A stretch of DNA of 64,000 nt from an uncultured Eubacteriales bacterium. Lineage in GTDB: Bacteria; Bacillota; Clostridia; Christensenellales; CAG-138. The stretch is taken from contig CACWYB010000001.1 of assembly GCA_902765005.1 (NCBI GenBank), positions 124,001 through 188,000 of the forward strand, written 5' to 3'. Shown one piece after another: positions 34,962 through 42,902 of this stretch; the first letter of the stretch is position 1; every line of letters begins with the position of its first letter. The notes below the pieces were generated by a model. It did no database searches. It was not told where the DNA came from and saw nothing but the letters and a program-made list of their open reading frames with translations. The translations under genes and the position numbers were made by a program.

Positions 34962-35666
34962 TCAGCCGCCCAGGTAGGCCTTTTGAACCGTGTCGTCCCG
35001 GCGCAGGTTCTCGGCAGTGTCGGACAGGACGATGTTGCCCGTCTCCAGCACGTAGCCCCGGTCGGCCACCTTCAGGGCCTTGTTGGCGTTCTGCTCCACC
35101 ACCAGGATGGTGATACCCTGCTCGTTGAGCCGCTTGATCACGTCGAAGCAGGTGTTGACCATGATGGGCATGAGGCCCATGGACACCTCGTCGATGAGGA
35201 GCATCTTGGGGGAGAGCATGAGGGCCCGGCTGATGGCCAGCATCTGCTGCTCGCCGCCGGACATGGTGGAGGCCAGCTGCCCCTTCCGCTCGCCCAGGCG
35301 GGGGAAGATGTCGTAGACCTTAGCCATGTTCTGGGCGATGAGTTTCTTGTCCTTCAACTCATAGGCGCCCATGCGCAGATTCTCCTCCACGGTGAGCTTG
35401 GCGAACACCCGCCGCCCCTCGGGCACATAGCCGATGCCCAGGGCCGCCCGCTTGTGGGCGGGCAGGCGGGTGATGTCCTGGCCGTTGTAGAGGATCTGGC
35501 CGCCGGTGGGCTTCACCAGGCCCATGACCGTTTTGATGAGGGTGGATTTGCCCGCCCCGTTGGGGCCGATGACGGACACCAGCTCCCGATCGTCCACCTT
35601 CAAAGAGATGCCGTGGAGGACCTCCATCATGCCGTAGGATACGAAAAGATCTTTGATTTCCAGCAT
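34962..35666 (-). CDS. livF: Branched-chain amino acid ABC transporter ATP-binding protein LivF
   Basis: A 234-residue ATPase with Walker A GPNGAGKST, signature MSGGEQQM, Walker B MLLIDEVSMGL and the switch His region. With LivG it powers uptake of leucine/isoleucine/valine-type substrates through LivH/LivM. It is intact and directly follows livG (stop and start adjacent). Because livG is broken and the binding protein truncated, this ATPase may have no working complex. Confidence 0.92.
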   Translation of the reverse strand: MLEIKDLFVSYGMMEVLHGISLKVDDRELVSVIGPNGAGKSTLIKTVMGLVKPTGGQILYNGQDITRLPAHKRAALGIGYVPEGRRVFAKLTVEENLRMGAYELKDKKLIAQNMAKVYDIFPRLGERKGQLASTMSGGEQQMLAISRALMLSPKMLLIDEVSMGLMPIMVNTCFDVIKRLNEQGITILVVEQNANKALKVADRGYVLETGNIVLSDTAENLRRDDTVQKAYLGG

Positions 35667-36399
35667 TTATTTGTCCTCCTCGCCCAAATAGGCCTCGATG
35701 ACCTGCTTGTCGTTCTTGACCTCATCGGGGGTGCCCTCGGCGATCTTCTTGCCGTAGCTCAGCACGGTGATCCTGTCGCAGACCTTCATGGTGATGGGCA
35801 GGTTGTGCTCGATGAGCACGATGGACTGGCCCTCGCCCTTGAGCTGCATGACCAGGTCGGTGATCTCGTTGATGGCGAAGTTGGAGAGGCCCGCGCAGGG
35901 CTCATCCAGCATGATGAGCTTGGGCTCCGTCACCAGGGCCCGGGCGATCTCCAGCCGCCTCAGATACCCCAGGGAAACGTCGGACGCCTTCTTGTTGGCC
36001 ACGCTCTCCAGGCCCACCCGGCGGATCACCGCCTCCGCCTTGTCCTCCACCGCCTTGGTGTGAGCCTTGCGGAAGTAGGAGGAGATGCCGGTGTATTCGT
36101 GGACTCCGGCGGCCGCCACCACGTTGTCGAAGATGGTCAGGCCCGCCAGGGGCTTGGAGATCTGGAAGGTCCGGGCGATGCCCTTCTTGGCCATCTCATG
36201 GGCCGGGGTCCCCTGGACCTCCTTGCCCTCAAAGATGACCTTGCCGGCGGTGGGGGTGTACACGCCGCAGATGGCGTTGAAGAGGGTGGTCGATGATGCC
36301 CAGGGTCTCCCCCTCGTTGATGATCAGGTCGAAGCCGTCGATGGCCTTCAGGCCCCCGAAATACATCTTCAGGCCTTCGATTCGCATGAGTTCCTTCAT
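35667..36399 (-). pseudogene. livG: LivG ATP-binding protein, Walker A deleted and frameshifted
   Basis: The gene starts normally at 36399 (MKELMRIEGLKMYFGGLKAI, after AAAGGAGG) and runs to NEGETLGII. There a deletion at 36290/36291 joins the codons for Ile-Ile-Gly directly to those for Thr-Thr-Leu-Phe-Asn. The expected Walker A segment GPNGAGK is absent; about 20 bases are missing compared with the family, which also shifts the frame. The rest (ICGVYTPTAGKVIFEG, LGYLRRLEIARAL, Walker B LIMLDEPCAGL) is intact in the other frame to 35667. Without the P-loop even a restored frame could not bind ATP. Real inactivation or an assembly gap are both possible. Confidence 0.85.
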
Positions 36400-36401
36400 G
36401 G

Positions 36402-37334
36402 TCAGCGCCCTCCTTTCGCGGATTCGGCGATGAGATCGGCCCGGGTCTTCTTCTTGGGCACGATCCGGCGCCAGAGCTTGGTGAGGGCGTTCCACAGGGG
36501 CGAATCCTCGCCGATGAGGCCCTGGGGCATGAACCGGACCATGAGCACCAGCAAGAGCCCGTAGACCAGCTCCCGATAATCCTTGGCAAAGCGCAGGATC
36601 TCCGGCAGGGAGGTGATGAGCAGGGCGCCGAAGATGGGGCCCCGGATGGTGCCCAAACCTCCGATGACCACCATGGACACCACCTGGATGGAGACCACGA
36701 AGGCGAAGTCGGAGGCGGAGATGAAGCCCATGCGGTGGGCATAGATGCCGCCCGCCAGGCCGGCAAGGGCCGTGCCGATGGTGAAGGCCAGGATCTGATA
36801 CTTGCTCACGTTGATGCCGAAGGAGCGGGCCGCGCCGGCGTCGTTGTTGATGGAAGCCAGGGCCATGCCGAACCAGCTCCTGCGCATCTTCACCAGGAGC
36901 AGGCACATGATGACGATGAGGATCACCGCCAGGAAGAAGAACTCCTTGTTGCCCATCTTCACGCCGAAGACAACGGGCTTGGCGATGGTCAGGCCCAGGG
37001 TGCCGCCGGTGATCTTCAGGCGGTTGAACACGGCCTCCATGACGAAGTTGATGCCGATGGTGGTGATGGCCAGGAAGTCAGCCTGCAGCCGCAGGGAGAT
37101 GACCCCCAGGACGGCACCGAAGGCTCCGGAGAGGACCATGCCCGCCAGCAGCGCCAGGAAGAAGTTGCCTCCGTGGGTGGTGATGATGGCGGCGGTGTAG
37201 GCGCCGATGCCGAAGAAGGCGGCGATGCCCATCATGGCCTGGCCGGCGTAGCCGGTGATGATGTTCAGGGACAGGGCCAGCAGGGTGAAGATGGCGGCGG
37301 TGGCCAGGATGGAAAACAGATAATAGGTATTCAT
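36402..37334 (-). CDS. livM: Branched-chain amino acid ABC transporter permease LivM
   Basis: A 310-residue permease with about nine helices and the LivM pattern: SLNIITGYAGQAMMGIAAFFGIGAY at the N-terminus and GGLGTIRGPIFGALLI near residue 230, plus a basic C-terminal tail. It forms the membrane channel with LivH. It follows livH by 12 bases and precedes livG by 2. Intact. Confidence 0.92.
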   Translation of the reverse strand: MNTYYLFSILATAAIFTLLALSLNIITGYAGQAMMGIAAFFGIGAYTAAIITTHGGNFFLALLAGMVLSGAFGAVLGVISLRLQADFLAITTIGINFVMEAVFNRLKITGGTLGLTIAKPVVFGVKMGNKEFFFLAVILIVIMCLLLVKMRRSWFGMALASINNDAGAARSFGINVSKYQILAFTIGTALAGLAGGIYAHRMGFISASDFAFVVSIQVVSMVVIGGLGTIRGPIFGALLITSLPEILRFAKDYRELVYGLLLVLMVRFMPQGLIGEDSPLWNALTKLWRRIVPKKKTRADLIAESAKGGR

Positions 37335-37346
37335 ATGTCCGCCTCC

Positions 37347-38222
37347 TTACACCTTGTTCTTCCGGCCCAGGATGCCCTCAGGCTTCACCAGCAGCATGAT
37401 GATGAGGACCACGAAGGCGATGGCGTCCTTGGGGATGGGGATCTTGGTATAGACGGAGAGGAACACCTCCGCGATGCCGATGATCAGGCCCGCGATGACC
37501 GTGCCCAGGGGGTTGCCGAGGCCCCCCAGCACGATGATGGCCAGCATCTTATAGGAGGGCACCTCCCCCAGGGCGGGGGTGATGTTGTTGTAGAGGATGC
37601 CGGTCATGATGCCGGCGGCGGCCGCAAAGCCGTAGCCCAGGATGTAGGAGAGGGCCATGGCGCTGTTGGTGTTCACACCGCAGACCCGGGCGATCTCCTG
37701 GTCCCCCGCAGTGGCCCGCCAGGCAAGGCCCAGCTTGGTCTTGTTCAGGATGAACCAGAGGATGAGGAGCAGAACGGCCGTGAGCACGAAGATCAGCAGC
37801 CAGGCCGGCTGGATGACCACCTTGCCCAGGCGGATGGTCTCCATGGGAAACTTCAGGTTATAGGCCTTGGAGTTGGGCCCGCAGATGAGGCGCACCGCGT
37901 CCGAGGAAACGGTGAACAGGCCCACCGCCGCCACCAGGGGGATGATGGACAGGGTGCGGGGCTTGGCCAGGATGGGGGAATAGATGGCCCGCTGCAAAAA
38001 GATGCCCAGCAGGCCAACCACCAGCATGGACACCAGGAACGCCAGCACGATGTTGCCGGTGGCGTAATAGACATACCAGCCCACATAGGCTCCCACCAGA
38101 TACGCGCCGGCGTTGGCGATATCCAGGATCCCCAGGATACCGTAGATCAGCGTGGCGCCCATGGCGGTCAGCGCGTAGAGGCTGCCGATGGTCAGTGCGT
38201 TGATCAGCTGTTGAAGAAACAT
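37347..38222 (-). CDS. livH: Branched-chain amino acid ABC transporter permease LivH
   Basis: A 291-residue permease with about eight helices: LINALTIGSLYALTAMGATLIYGILGI at the N-terminus and VLGGLGNPLGTVIAGLIIG near residue 215, both LivH signatures. Pairs with LivM. It is separated from the binding protein fragment by a hairpin terminator, a normal arrangement that lets the binding protein be made in excess. Intact. Confidence 0.92.
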   Translation of the reverse strand: MFLQQLINALTIGSLYALTAMGATLIYGILGILDIANAGAYLVGAYVGWYVYYATGNIVLAFLVSMLVVGLLGIFLQRAIYSPILAKPRTLSIIPLVAAVGLFTVSSDAVRLICGPNSKAYNLKFPMETIRLGKVVIQPAWLLIFVLTAVLLLILWFILNKTKLGLAWRATAGDQEIARVCGVNTNSAMALSYILGYGFAAAAGIMTGILYNNITPALGEVPSYKMLAIIVLGGLGNPLGTVIAGLIIGIAEVFLSVYTKIPIPKDAIAFVVLIIMLLVKPEGILGRKNKV

Positions 38223-38247
38223 GGTTAATTCTCCCGATTACTCAATC

Positions 38248-38285
38248 AAAAAGCAGCGGAGATGCCTTCTTGGCACCCCCGCTGC
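38248..38285 (-). terminator. Partial terminator between the binding protein remnant and livH
   Basis: On the minus strand GCAGCGG (38285-38279) pairs with CCGCTGC (38259-38253), with an inner TGCC/GGCA pairing, followed by five Ts (38252-38248). Placement suggests attenuation after the binding protein gene. Confidence 0.75.
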
Positions 38286-38346
38286 ACCGATGATCACACG
38301 GATGGAACTGCCGGAAAGGACAAGATCGTGTTCTTACGCGGCGCCA

Positions 38347-38670
38347 TCAATAGTTGGCCGGATCGATGATCTGGGCATCGTCCACGATGCCGTAGTAATG
38401 ATACTCGCCCTTGGTCACCAGCTGGACCTGGATGGGCTTCACAGCGGAACCCTCGGCGTTGTAGTAGAGCAGGGTGCCGGTAACGGTGTCGAAGTTCTTC
38501 ATGCCGGCGATGTATTCCTTCATCTTCTGGGTGTCGGTGCCCACGTTCTTCATGGCCTCGAAGAGGACCTGGAAGGCATCATACACGGAAGCGCCCACCA
38601 TGTCGGGCTCGATGCCGTACTCGGTGCGGTAGTTCTTGATGTAGGCCTGGGTCTGCCCTTTGGCGCCCGG
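38347..38670 (-). pseudogene. Branched-chain amino acid binding protein (LivJ/LivK), C-terminal remnant
   Basis: Only about 107 codons remain: AKGQTQAYIKNYRTEYGIEP, then DMVGASVYDAFQVLFEAMKNVG, and the C-terminal part to the stop at 38347. This is the last quarter of a type I periplasmic binding protein of the Leu/Ile/Val family; the signal peptide and first ~290 residues are gone. The remnant begins immediately after, and in the same frame as, the TGA of the upstream fchA gene, so a deletion or rearrangement fused the two loci. It has no start or signal peptide of its own and cannot be functional. A mis-join in assembly would look the same. Confidence 0.8.
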
Positions 38671-39288
38671 TCAGCAAAAGCGCTGATACACGGAAGCGAA
38701 CACTTCATCGGCCAGGGCCCGGTAGGTGGCCAGCCCCCTGTCGATGTGCTCGTTGACGGCGTCGGCGTAGGCCCTGTCCTGCATGAGCCGGGTGTTCACC
38801 TTCACGTTGACGGCGGCCCCTTCCAGGGCGGCCCGGCAGAAGCTCACGCCGGTGGCCGCATCGGAGATGACCAGGCGGCTGCCCTTCTGGGCAAAGTCCC
38901 GCTGGATCTCAATGGCCTGGCACACCAGGTCGAAGATCTCCAGGGGCGCCGCCGCCGCGTCACGCAGGCACGTTTCCATGATTTGATCCCGGGCGGGGTC
39001 CTCCTTGGGGATGGCGTAGGCCCGGGAAAGGGGCTCGAAGGCCCGGGCGTCCTTCTCCACGCAGGCAAGGAGCCGCTCCCGCAGATCCTGGGCCCGGCCC
39101 ATGAGGGCGCGGATGTCCGCCTCCACGTCGGCATACTTCTTCTTGCCCACGGTGAGCTCCCCCACCATGTCACCCAGGGCGATGCCCACCGCCCCCACCA
39201 GGGCGCTGGCGCCGCCGCCGCCGGGCACGGGCGCCGGGGAAGCCAGTTTCTCCGTAAAGGAGGCGACGCTGCCGTCGATCAGTTCCAT
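38671..39288 (-). CDS. fchA: Cyclodeaminase/cyclohydrolase family protein (methenyl-THF cyclohydrolase, FchA)
   Basis: A 205-residue helical protein of the formiminotransferase-cyclodeaminase C-terminal family: FTEKLASPAPVPGGGGASALVGAVG at the N-terminus is the signature. In Clostridia a member next to fhs acts as methenyltetrahydrofolate cyclohydrolase. It lies 11 bases after fhs, supporting that role: it interconverts 5,10-methenyl-THF and 10-formyl-THF. A paralogue at 47041 sits with the histidine genes and more likely does the cyclodeaminase step. The last codons (SVYQRFC) are at a rearranged junction, so its native C-terminus could differ. Confidence 0.8.
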   Translation of the reverse strand: MELIDGSVASFTEKLASPAPVPGGGGASALVGAVGIALGDMVGELTVGKKKYADVEADIRALMGRAQDLRERLLACVEKDARAFEPLSRAYAIPKEDPARDQIMETCLRDAAAAPLEIFDLVCQAIEIQRDFAQKGSRLVISDAATGVSFCRAALEGAAVNVKVNTRLMQDRAYADAVNEHIDRGLATYRALADEVFASVYQRFC

Positions 39289-39299
39289 GGCGGTTCCCC

Positions 39300-40976
39300 T
39301 CAGAACAGGCCGGAGATCACGCCGTTTTCATCCACGTCGATCTTCTCCGCGGCGGGCACCTTGGGGAGCCCGGGCATGGTCATGATGTCGCCGGTGTAGG
39401 CCACGATGAAGCCCGCCCCCGCGCAGACCTTCAGGTCCGTCACGTTCAGGGTGAAGTCCTGGGGCGCACCCAGGAGCTTGGGATCGTCGGAGAAGGAGTA
39501 CTGGGTCTTGGCCATGCAGATGGGGAGCTTGTCAAAGCCCAGCTCGGTGAGCTGCTGGGCCTTCTTCTTGGCCGCGGGCAGCAGCAATGTATGCTTGGCG
39601 TGGTAGATGCGCTTGGCGATGGCGCGGATCTTCTCCTCGATGGGCAGATCCAAGGGATAGACGAAATCGAAGTGGTTGGGCTCCTCGCACAGACGCACCA
39701 CCTCTTCGGCCAGGGCCTTGCCGCCCTCGCCGCCCTTAGCCCACACCTCGGACAGGGCCACATTCACGCCCAGCTCCCGGCACTTCTCCTCCACCAGGGC
39801 CAGCTCCGCCTTGGTGTCCGTGGGGAAGGCGTTGACGGCCACCACGCAGGGCACGCCGAAGACGCTGCGCACGTTGCTCACGTGCTGCAGCAGGTTGGGC
39901 AGGCCCTTCTCCAAAGCCGGAAGGTTCTCCTCGTTCAGCTCCGCTTTGGGCACGCCGCCATGATACTTGAGGGCCCGGACCGTGGCCACCACCACGATGG
40001 CGGAGGGATGGAGCCCGGCCATGCGGCACTTGATGTCCACAAACTTCTCCGCCCCCAGGTCCGCGGCGAAGCCCGCCTCGGTGACGGTGTAGTCCGCCAG
40101 CTTCAGGGCCAGGCGGGTGGCCATGATGCTGTTGCAGCCGTGGGCGATGTTGGCGAAGGGGCCGCCGTGGATGAAGGCGGGGGTCCCCTCCAGGGTCTGG
40201 ACCAGGTTGGGCTTGATGGCGTCCTTCAAAAGGGCCGCCATGGCGCCTTCGGCCTTCAGGTCGTGGGCGGTGACGGGCTTGCCGGCGTAGGTGTAGCCCA
40301 CGATGATCCGGCCCAGGCGGGCCTTCAGATCGGTGATGCTGGAGGACAGACACAGCACCGCCATGACCTCGCTGGCCACGGTGATCTCAAAGCCGTCCTC
40401 CCGGGGCACGCCCTGGACCTTGCCGCCCAGGCCGTCCACGATGTGCCGAAGCTGCCGGTCGTTCATGTCCACGGCCCGCTTCCAGGTGATCTGCTTGGGG
40501 TCGATGCCCAGGCTGTTGCCCTGCTGGATGTGGTTGTCCAGCATGGCCGCCAGAAGGTTGTTGGCCGCGCCGATGGCGTGGAAGTCCCCGGTGAAGTGGA
40601 GGTTGATATCCTCCATGGGCACCACCTGGGCATAGCCGCCGCCGGCCGCCCCGCCCTTGACCCCGAACACGGGCCCCAAGGAGGGCTCCCGTAAGGCCAC
40701 CATGGCGTTCTTGCCGATCTTCCGCAGGCCGTCGGTAAGGCCCACGCTGGTGGTGGTCTTCCCCTCGCCGGCGGGGGTGGGGGTGATGGCCGTGACCAGG
40801 ATGAGCTTGCCGTCGGGCCTGTCCTGCAGATCCTTCAAAATGGCGTAGTCCACCTTGGCCTTGTAGTTGCCGTACTGCTCCAGATATTTCTCGTCGATCC
40901 CCGCCTTGGCGGCGATGGCCGTGATGCGCTGTTTTTCACAGGCCTGTGCGATCTCGATGTCGGTCTTGACTGCCAT
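39300..40976 (-). CDS. fhs: Formate-tetrahydrofolate ligase
   Basis: A 558-residue cytoplasmic enzyme, full length. ATP-binding loop [19 protein letters not shown], then [24 protein letters not shown], both highly conserved. It joins formate, THF and ATP to 10-formyl-THF, or runs in reverse to make ATP and formate. Start at MAVKTDIEI after GGAGG; the frame is open 14 codons upstream without a site. Operon with fchA. With histidine degradation nearby, the reverse direction would turn the histidine one-carbon unit into ATP. Its promoter lies inside a perfect inverted repeat. Confidence 0.96.
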   Translation of the reverse strand: MAVKTDIEIAQACEKQRITAIAAKAGIDEKYLEQYGNYKAKVDYAILKDLQDRPDGKLILVTAITPTPAGEGKTTTSVGLTDGLRKIGKNAMVALREPSLGPVFGVKGGAAGGGYAQVVPMEDINLHFTGDFHAIGAANNLLAAMLDNHIQQGNSLGIDPKQITWKRAVDMNDRQLRHIVDGLGGKVQGVPREDGFEITVASEVMAVLCLSSSITDLKARLGRIIVGYTYAGKPVTAHDLKAEGAMAALLKDAIKPNLVQTLEGTPAFIHGGPFANIAHGCNSIMATRLALKLADYTVTEAGFAADLGAEKFVDIKCRMAGLHPSAIVVVATVRALKYHGGVPKAELNEENLPALEKGLPNLLQHVSNVRSVFGVPCVVAVNAFPTDTKAELALVEEKCRELGVNVALSEVWAKGGEGGKALAEEVVRLCEEPNHFDFVYPLDLPIEEKIRAIAKRIYHAKHTLLLPAAKKKAQQLTELGFDKLPICMAKTQYSFSDDPKLLGAPQDFTLNVTDLKVCAGAGFIVAYTGDIMTMPGLPKVPAAEKIDVDENGVISGLF

Positions 40977-41025
40977 GTTTTTTCCTCCGATCTCGTTGGT
41001 TTTTCCCATGGGGGGCAAAATGGCC

Positions 41026-41055
41026 GCCCCTTTGCCGATTATACGACAAAGGGGC
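41026..41055 (-). promoter_or_regulatory. fhs promoter with symmetric operator around the -10 element
   Basis: On the minus strand TATAAT (41043-41038) sits at the exact centre of a perfect 9-bp inverted repeat, GCCCCTTTG (41026-41034) / CAAAGGGGC (41047-41055). A weak TTTACG lies 18 bases upstream of the -10. A protein bound here would block the promoter; an RNA hairpin at the transcript start is the alternative. Confidence 0.6.
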
Positions 41056-41148
41056 AGCTCTCGTAAATAGATTTCTTTCTTTTCTTGGGCAATTTCCCTT
41101 TTTTCAAAAGGCGAACGGCCCCTTTTGCCGCAGGAATCGGGCGCCCGT

Positions 41149-41595
41149 TCAGCCCCGCTCCGGGGGCAGCGGCAGCGCCTTGGTGCGGAAAAGGGGCTTG
41201 AGTTCCAGCTCTGTGCGGGAGTCCCCGAAGGTCTTGATGCGGCTGAGCAGCTCCTCCAGCTCGTCGGTGTCTTTCACGGCAAAGCGCAGCAGAGCGTTGT
41301 AGCTGCCGATCAGGTGATGGTGCTCCACGACGGCGGGGTGCCCCTCGCAGAAGGCGCAGAAGGCGCCGTACTTTTCCGGCTCTGGCGCGGCCATGATATA
41401 GCCGGTCACGGCGTACCCCAGCCTTGTTCGGTCGATCTCCACGCCGTAGCTCCGGATCACGCCCTCGTCCTCCATCTTGCGGATGCGCTCGGACACGGAG
41501 GGCGGGGTTAGCCCCACCTGGTCGCCGATGGCCCGCAGGGTGATGCGGCAGTCCGCCTGGAGCAGGTTGAGGATCTTGTAATCGGTGGCATCCAT
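41149..41595 (-). CDS. Lrp/AsnC family transcriptional regulator
   Basis: A 148-residue protein with the Lrp helix-turn-helix ([43 protein letters not shown]) and a C-terminal RAM ligand domain ([21 protein letters not shown]). Such regulators respond to amino acids. ATG at 41595 follows AAAGGAG by 8 bases. It lies 17 bases after hutI as the third gene of hutU-hutI-lrp, and points toward fhs. It is a candidate to sense histidine or a product amino acid such as glutamate and to act at the fhs palindrome; neither is shown by sequence. Confidence 0.88.
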   Translation of the reverse strand: MDATDYKILNLLQADCRITLRAIGDQVGLTPPSVSERIRKMEDEGVIRSYGVEIDRTRLGYAVTGYIMAAPEPEKYGAFCAFCEGHPAVVEHHHLIGSYNALLRFAVKDTDELEELLSRIKTFGDSRTELELKPLFRTKALPLPPERG

Positions 41596-41612
41596 GGGGT
41601 GTGCTCCTTTCG

Positions 41613-42836
41613 TTACAGGATGTGTCCTTTTTTGATGACGGTCTTCACCAGGTTGCTGCCCATGCGGTAGCAGATATAATTGAGGTCCGGGGCGTTCCAG
41701 ATGACCAGATCCCCCAGCTTGCCCGGCTCCAGGGAGCCGATGGAATCCGCCCGGTTGATGGCGGCGGCAGCGTTGAGGGTCACGGCGGTGAGCACCTCCT
41801 CCGGGGTGAGCCTGTATTTCAGGCACCCCAGGTTGATGACGAACTGCATGTTCAGGCTGGGGCAGGAGCCGGGGTTGAAGTCCGTGGCCATGGCCACCGG
41901 CACGCCGGCGTTGACCATGTCCCGAACGGGGGCGAAGGTGGACCCCAGATAGAAGCTGGTGGCCGGCAGGCAGCAGGCCACGGTGCCGGCCTTGGCCATG
42001 GCGGCGATGCCCTCCGGGGGGCAGACGATCAGGTGCTCCGCTGAGATGGCGCCCACCTGGGCCGTGAGCTGGGAACCGCCGATGGGGTCGATCTCATCGG
42101 CATGGATCTTGGGGATCAGGCCCCACTTCTTCCCCGCCTCCAGGATCGCTTTGGATTCCTCGGCGGAGAAGACCCCGGTCTCGCAGAACACGTCGCAGAA
42201 CTCGGCCAGCCCCTCCCTGGCCACGGCGGGGATGACCTCCTCGCACAGCAGGCGGATATAGCCTGCCCGGTCCTCCTTATATTCCTTGGGCACGGCGTGG
42301 GCCCCCAGGAAGGTGGGGACCAGGTCCATGGGGTGCTCCTCGTTCAGCCGGCGGATCACCCGCAGCTGCTTGAGCTCCGTGTCCATGTCCAGGCCGTAGC
42401 CGCTCTTGGCCTCCACGGTGGTGATACCCAATGACAGCATCTCGTCCAGGGCCTCTTTTGCCTTATCATACAGCTCGTTTTCGGTGGCTGCGCGGGTGGC
42501 GTTCACCGTGGAGAGGATGCCCCCGCCCATGGAGAGGATGTCCAGATAGGAGGCGCCGTGGAGCTTGAGCCCCAGCTCGTTTTGCCGCCAACCGCCAAAG
42601 ATGAGATGGGTGTGGGCGTCCACCAGGCCCGGGGTGACCAGCGCCCCGCCCGCGTCCAGGACCTCTGCCCCGGGCACGGTTTTGTCCCCGGTGCCGACCT
42701 CGGTGATGCGGCCGTCCGTCATGAGCACGTAGGCGTCCTGCAGCAGGCGAATTTGGCCCTGGTCGGCGCCCCGGCGGGCGTCCTTACCCTCGGGGGTGGC
42801 CAGCATGCCGATGTTCTTGACCAAAAGCTGTTTCAT
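41613..42836 (-). CDS. hutI: Imidazolonepropionase
   Basis: A 407-residue amidohydrolase. VDAHTHLIFGG holds the first metal-binding His pair; KSGYGLDMDTELK, HADEIDPIGG and ATDFNPGSCPSLNMQ are HutI-specific segments including the catalytic region. It opens imidazolone-5-propionate to N-formiminoglutamate, third step of histidine degradation. Second gene of the minus-strand hut operon, 66 bases after hutU. Confidence 0.95.
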   Translation of the reverse strand: MKQLLVKNIGMLATPEGKDARRGADQGQIRLLQDAYVLMTDGRITEVGTGDKTVPGAEVLDAGGALVTPGLVDAHTHLIFGGWRQNELGLKLHGASYLDILSMGGGILSTVNATRAATENELYDKAKEALDEMLSLGITTVEAKSGYGLDMDTELKQLRVIRRLNEEHPMDLVPTFLGAHAVPKEYKEDRAGYIRLLCEEVIPAVAREGLAEFCDVFCETGVFSAEESKAILEAGKKWGLIPKIHADEIDPIGGSQLTAQVGAISAEHLIVCPPEGIAAMAKAGTVACCLPATSFYLGSTFAPVRDMVNAGVPVAMATDFNPGSCPSLNMQFVINLGCLKYRLTPEEVLTAVTLNAAAAINRADSIGSLEPGKLGDLVIWNAPDLNYICYRMGSNLVKTVIKKGHIL

Positions 42837-42902
42837 AGCGCGATCCTTTCCAAAATAAACAGGAGGGGAGAGGGCCGTTTCGGTCCTCTCCCGGGTCGAT
42901 CG

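Noticed and set aside
33948..36296. A 782-codon open frame opposite the GH3, livF and livG genes.
   Set aside because: It crosses a terminator and several gene ends and has no domain content.
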